A DNA stretch of 8,375 nt from an uncultured Alphaproteobacteria bacterium (lineage in GTDB: Bacteria; Pseudomonadota; Alphaproteobacteria; Reyranellales; Reyranellaceae), in contig CAIYWM010001021.1 in NCBI GenBank assembly GCA_903929895.1, forward strand, positions 1-8,375, given 5' to 3'. Shown piece after piece: positions 5,918-8,375 of the stretch. A model generated the notes under the pieces. It was not told the DNA's origin. It saw only the letters and a list, made by a program, of their open reading frames with translations, and did no database searches. Within the stretch, counting starts at the first letter, position 1, and each line of letters opens with the position of its first letter. The position numbers and the translations under genes were made by a program.

Positions 5918-6668
5918 GCCCCTCCTCGCTCTCCGGGAAGTCGGCCATTCGTTCGGCGGACTTTCCGTGCTGCGTTCCGTCACCTTCGACGTGCCAGAAG
6001 GCGGCATCATCGGCCTGATCGGACCCAACGGCTCGGGCAAGACCACCTTGTTCAACATCGTGACCGGCTATATCCGCCCGCTCGCCGGCACCGTCACCTA
6101 TCGCGGCGCCGTGCTGGGGCGCGACACGATCCAGCAGCGCGGCCTGCAGGGGCTCGTGCGCACCTTCCAGACGCCACAGGTCTTCGAGCAGATGACGGTG
6201 CTGGAGAACGTCATGGTCGGCTGCACCAAGCTGACGCGCACCACCATGCTGCAGGACCTGCTGCGCACCCCGGCCGCGCGCGGCCAGATGCGCGAGATCC
6301 GCGATCGTGCGGAGGCCGCCTGCGAGCGCTTCCAACTGACGGCCTTGCGTGACCTGCCAGCCGCCCGCCTCACCGCGGGCCAGCGCCGCATCCTCGAGAT
6401 CGCCCGCGCCGTGGCCGGCGAGCCGCATCTGCTGCTGCTCGACGAGCCCTCCTCCGGCCTCAACGTCCAGGAGATCGACGGTCTTCGCGACTGGATCGTG
6501 CGGCTGAACGAGGAAGGCATCACCATCCTGCTGGTGTCGCACGACATGGGCCTGATGACCGTCGCCCGCACCGTGCACACGCTCTATTTCGGTGAGATCA
6601 TCGCCAGCGGCGACATGGCCGCCATCCAGCGCGACCCGCGGGTCCGCGAAGTCTATCTCGGGGTCTGA
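5910..6668 (+). CDS. livG: Branched-chain amino-acid type ABC importer, ATPase LivG
   Basis: A 252-residue cytoplasmic ATP-binding subunit. Walker A is GPNGSGKTT at 38-46. The Q-loop sits in VRTFQTPQVF (Q87), Walker B is LLLLDEP at 174-180, and the switch histidine is H211 in LLVSHDMG. The signature motif reads LTAGQ (154-158) instead of LSxGQ, a conservative Ser-to-Thr change at the residue that contacts ATP gamma-phosphate. The FQTPQVFEQMTVLENVMVG stretch and the long helical insert before the signature are typical of LivG rather than LivF. The start overlaps the end of livM by 8 bases. The stop is 3 bases before livF. It would pair with LivF to drive import through LivH-LivM. Confidence 0.94.
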   Translation: MAEPLLALREVGHSFGGLSVLRSVTFDVPEGGIIGLIGPNGSGKTTLFNIVTGYIRPLAGTVTYRGAVLGRDTIQQRGLQGLVRTFQTPQVFEQMTVLENVMVGCTKLTRTTMLQDLLRTPAARGQMREIRDRAEAACERFQLTALRDLPAARLTAGQRRILEIARAVAGEPHLLLLDEPSSGLNVQEIDGLRDWIVRLNEEGITILLVSHDMGLMTVARTVHTLYFGEIIASGDMAAIQRDPRVREVYLGV

Positions 6669-6671
6669 ACC

Positions 6672-7388
6672 GTGCTGGAAGTGACCTCCGTCTCCGCCGG
6701 CTATGGCGCCCTCTCCGTCCTGCGCGACGTCTCGCTCACCGTCGGCGACGGCGAGGCCGTGGCCCTGGTCGGCGCCAACGGCGCCGGCAAGACCACCCTC
6801 GTCCGTACCGTCTGCGGCCTGCTGCGGTCCCGAAGCGGCCGGATCGTAAAGAACGGCACCGACATCACTGCCACGCCGGCGCATGACCTGGCCAGGCACG
6901 GGCTGGCCGTGGTGCTGGAAAACCGCCGACTGTTCGGAGAACTGTCGGTGCGCGAGAACCTGATCCTGGCCGAGACGGTCGGCCGCAAGGTGCGCGGCGC
7001 CGACCTGCGCTTCTCCTGGGACGAGGTGACCGACCTGTTCCCCGTGGTGAAGGAGCGCATGGCCTCACCGGTCGAGCTGCTGAGCGGCGGCCAGCAGCAG
7101 ATGGTGGCGATCGCCCGCGCGCTGCTGCTGCAGCCCGACCTGCTGATCATGGACGAGCCCTCGACCGGCCTCGCGCCCAAGGTCGTGAAGGACATCCTGC
7201 TGGTCATCAAGGCGCTGCGTGAGCGCGGCATGGGCCTGCTGCTGATCGAGCAGAATGTCGGCATCGCCTCGGAGATCACCGACCGCGCCTATGTCATGTC
7301 GGTCGGCAGCATCGTCCACGAAATCGGCCCCGGTGAGTGGCAGTCCTTCCTCACCGACGAGCGGCTGGTGAAGGCCTATCTCGGCTGA
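6672..7388 (+). CDS. livF: Branched-chain amino-acid type ABC importer, ATPase LivF
   Basis: A 238-residue cytoplasmic ATP-binding subunit. Walker A is GANGAGKTT (34-42), the signature LSGGQ lies at 137-141, Walker B is LLIMDEP (157-163), and the family's usual IEQN switch segment sits in LLLIEQNVGIA. The segment that normally reads VPEGRR in LivF is VLENRR here (81-86), so the Pro and Gly are replaced; the acidic residue and both Args remain. The start is GTG at 6672, 3 bases after the livG stop. Its ribosome site (CGGGG, about 6659-6663) is weak, so expression probably depends on translational coupling to livG. It completes the KHMGF set; the GMC oxidoreductase follows after 42 bases. Confidence 0.94.
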   Translation: MLEVTSVSAGYGALSVLRDVSLTVGDGEAVALVGANGAGKTTLVRTVCGLLRSRSGRIVKNGTDITATPAHDLARHGLAVVLENRRLFGELSVRENLILAETVGRKVRGADLRFSWDEVTDLFPVVKERMASPVELLSGGQQQMVAIARALLLQPDLLIMDEPSTGLAPKVVKDILLVIKALRERGMGLLLIEQNVGIASEITDRAYVMSVGSIVHEIGPGEWQSFLTDERLVKAYLG

Positions 7389-7430
7389 CAGAGCCGCGCT
7401 ACGCTTCCGAAAACAAACGGGGGAAACAGC

Positions 7431-8375
7431 GTGCAGGGCGAAGCTTCGTACGATTTCATCGTGACCGGCGCAGGGTCGGCCGGCTGCGCCGTCGCGGGCC
7501 GCCTGAGCGAGGACGGCCGCTTTTCGGTTCTTCTGCTCGAAGCCGGCCCGCGCGACACCTATCCGTGGATCCACGTGCCGCTCGGCTATCACAAGACCTT
7601 CAATAATCCGAAGGTCAACTGGATGTTCGACAGCGAGCCCGAGGCCGAGCTCAACAACCGCATCATGTACCAGCCGCGCGGAAAGGTGCTGGGCGGCACC
7701 AGCTCGATCAACGGCATGGTCTATATGCGCGGCAATGCTGCCGACTACGACGAATGGCGCCAGCGTGGCTGCGAGGGTTGGGACTATGCGTCCGTGCTGC
7801 CCTACTTCAAGCGCGCCGTGGACCAGGAGCGCGGCGCCGACGAGTTTCACGGTACCGGCGGGCCGCTCAAGGTGCAGGACCATCGTTGGCAGCCGACGCT
7901 GGCACGCGCGATGCATGATGCGGCCGTGCAGGCCGGCATCCCGGCCAATCCCGACTTCAACGGCGCCACGCAGGACGGCGTCGGCTTCTACCAGACCACC
8001 ATCAACCGGGCTCGCCGCTGGTCCTCCGCCCGCGCCTATCTCGGTCCCGCCAAAGGTCGCCGCAACCTGACGGTCGCCACTTCCGCGCATGCAACCCGGG
8101 TGCTGATCGAGAACGGCCGCGCCACCGGCGTCGAGTACCGCACGCCGGGCGGCCTCGTGCGTGCCCGCGCAAACCGCGAGGTCATCGTCTCGGGGGGCGT
8201 CTATGGTTCGCCGCAGCTCCTCATGCTGTCGGGGCTCGGGCCGGCCGAACACCTGAAGCAGCACGGCATCGAGGTCGTGCGCGACATGCCGGGCGTCGGC
8301 AGTCACCTTCATGACCATTTCAACACCTACATCGCCTATCGCTGCAGCCAGCCCGTCACCATGAACGACCTGACG
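7431..8375 (+). CDS. GMC-family FAD oxidoreductase (choline dehydrogenase-like), N-terminal part (runs off right edge)
   Basis: The first 315 residues of an enzyme family usually about 530-560 residues long. The ADP-binding fold opens with GAGSAG (13-18) and LLLEAG (34-39), where E37 should bind the FAD ribose. The first GMC signature is [13 protein letters not shown] (83-95) followed by MVYMRG. The second is [13 protein letters not shown], preceded by SGGVY where GA is commoner than [15 protein letters not shown] follows near the right edge. The catalytic His and its His/Asn partner are beyond the window. The family oxidises primary or secondary alcohols, with electrons passed to a quinone, an acceptor or O2. 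Start GTG 7431 is supported by GGGGGAA (7419-7425), 5 bases upstream. Position directly after livF suggests it acts on the imported compound or a hydroxylated product. The specific substrate cannot be told; the choline dehydrogenase label is family level only. Confidence 0.92.
   Translation, partial: MQGEASYDFIVTGAGSAGCAVAGRLSEDGRFSVLLLEAGPRDTYPWIHVPLGYHKTFNNPKVNWMFDSEPEAELNNRIMYQPRGKVLGGTSSINGMVYMRGNAADYDEWRQRGCEGWDYASVLPYFKRAVDQERGADEFHGTGGPLKVQDHRWQPTLARAMHDAAVQAGIPANPDFNGATQDGVGFYQTTINRARRWSSARAYLGPAKGRRNLTVATSAHATRVLIENGRATGVEYRTPGGLVRARANREVIVSGGVYGSPQLLMLSGLGPAEHLKQHGIEVVRDMPGVGSHLHDHFNTYIAYRCSQPVTMNDLT

Noticed and set aside
7389..7430. Gap between livF and the GMC gene, examined for a terminator or promoter
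   Set aside because: It is only 42 bases, with an A-rich stretch and the GMC ribosome site. No stem with a T-run or convincing promoter pair is visible, so read-through from livF is assumed.

Overview
The window is GC-rich DNA with strongly GC-biased third codon positions. Gene styles fit an alphaproteobacterium (Rhizobiales/Rhodospirillales-like, for example a Bradyrhizobium- or Reyranella-type soil bacterium). That assignment is inference from codon use and gene families, not a database match. There are no tRNAs, rRNAs, insertion sequences, CRISPR arrays or phage genes. Coding density is very high and every intergenic gap is 100 bases or shorter, apart from the 155-base regulatory gap before the monooxygenase.

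Layout. (1) 1-187, minus: the N-terminus of an aldo/keto reductase running off the left edge. (2) 288-974, plus: a TetR/AcrR-family repressor with a PsrA-like C-terminal half, divergent from the reductase. (3) 971-1417, minus: a small VOC (glyoxalase-fold) metalloprotein, tail to tail with the repressor; the two stop codons share one CTAG palindrome. (4) 1418-1572: a divergent control region with two GGTC-N4-GACC inverted repeats whose centres are 21 bp apart. Each contains an outward-facing TTGACC -35-like hexamer. (5) 1573-2817, plus: a flavin-dependent monooxygenase of the acyl-CoA-dehydrogenase fold (HpaH/C2, HsaA, DszC type). (6) 2865-7388, plus: a complete branched-chain/hydrophobic amino-acid type ABC importer in the order livK-livH-livM-livG-livF, with a terminator-like hairpin between livK and livH. 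(7) 7431 to the right edge, plus: the N-terminal 315 residues of a GMC-family FAD oxidoreductase.

How it may work together (inference). Genes 5 to 7 are co-directional and closely spaced, so they probably form one catabolic operon. The periplasmic protein and its ABC permease would import a small organic acid or aromatic-type substrate. The monooxygenase would hydroxylate it, or a metabolite of it, and the GMC enzyme would oxidise an alcohol. The divergent VOC protein (possible ring-cleavage, isomerase or detoxification role) appears to share the control region. The substrate cannot be read from the sequence. No flavin reductase for the monooxygenase lies in the window.

The most noteworthy item is the paired operator/promoter architecture at 1453-1531, which also settles the start of the monooxygenase gene. 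The catabolic cluster looks uncharacterised as a unit, but its parts belong to well-known families.
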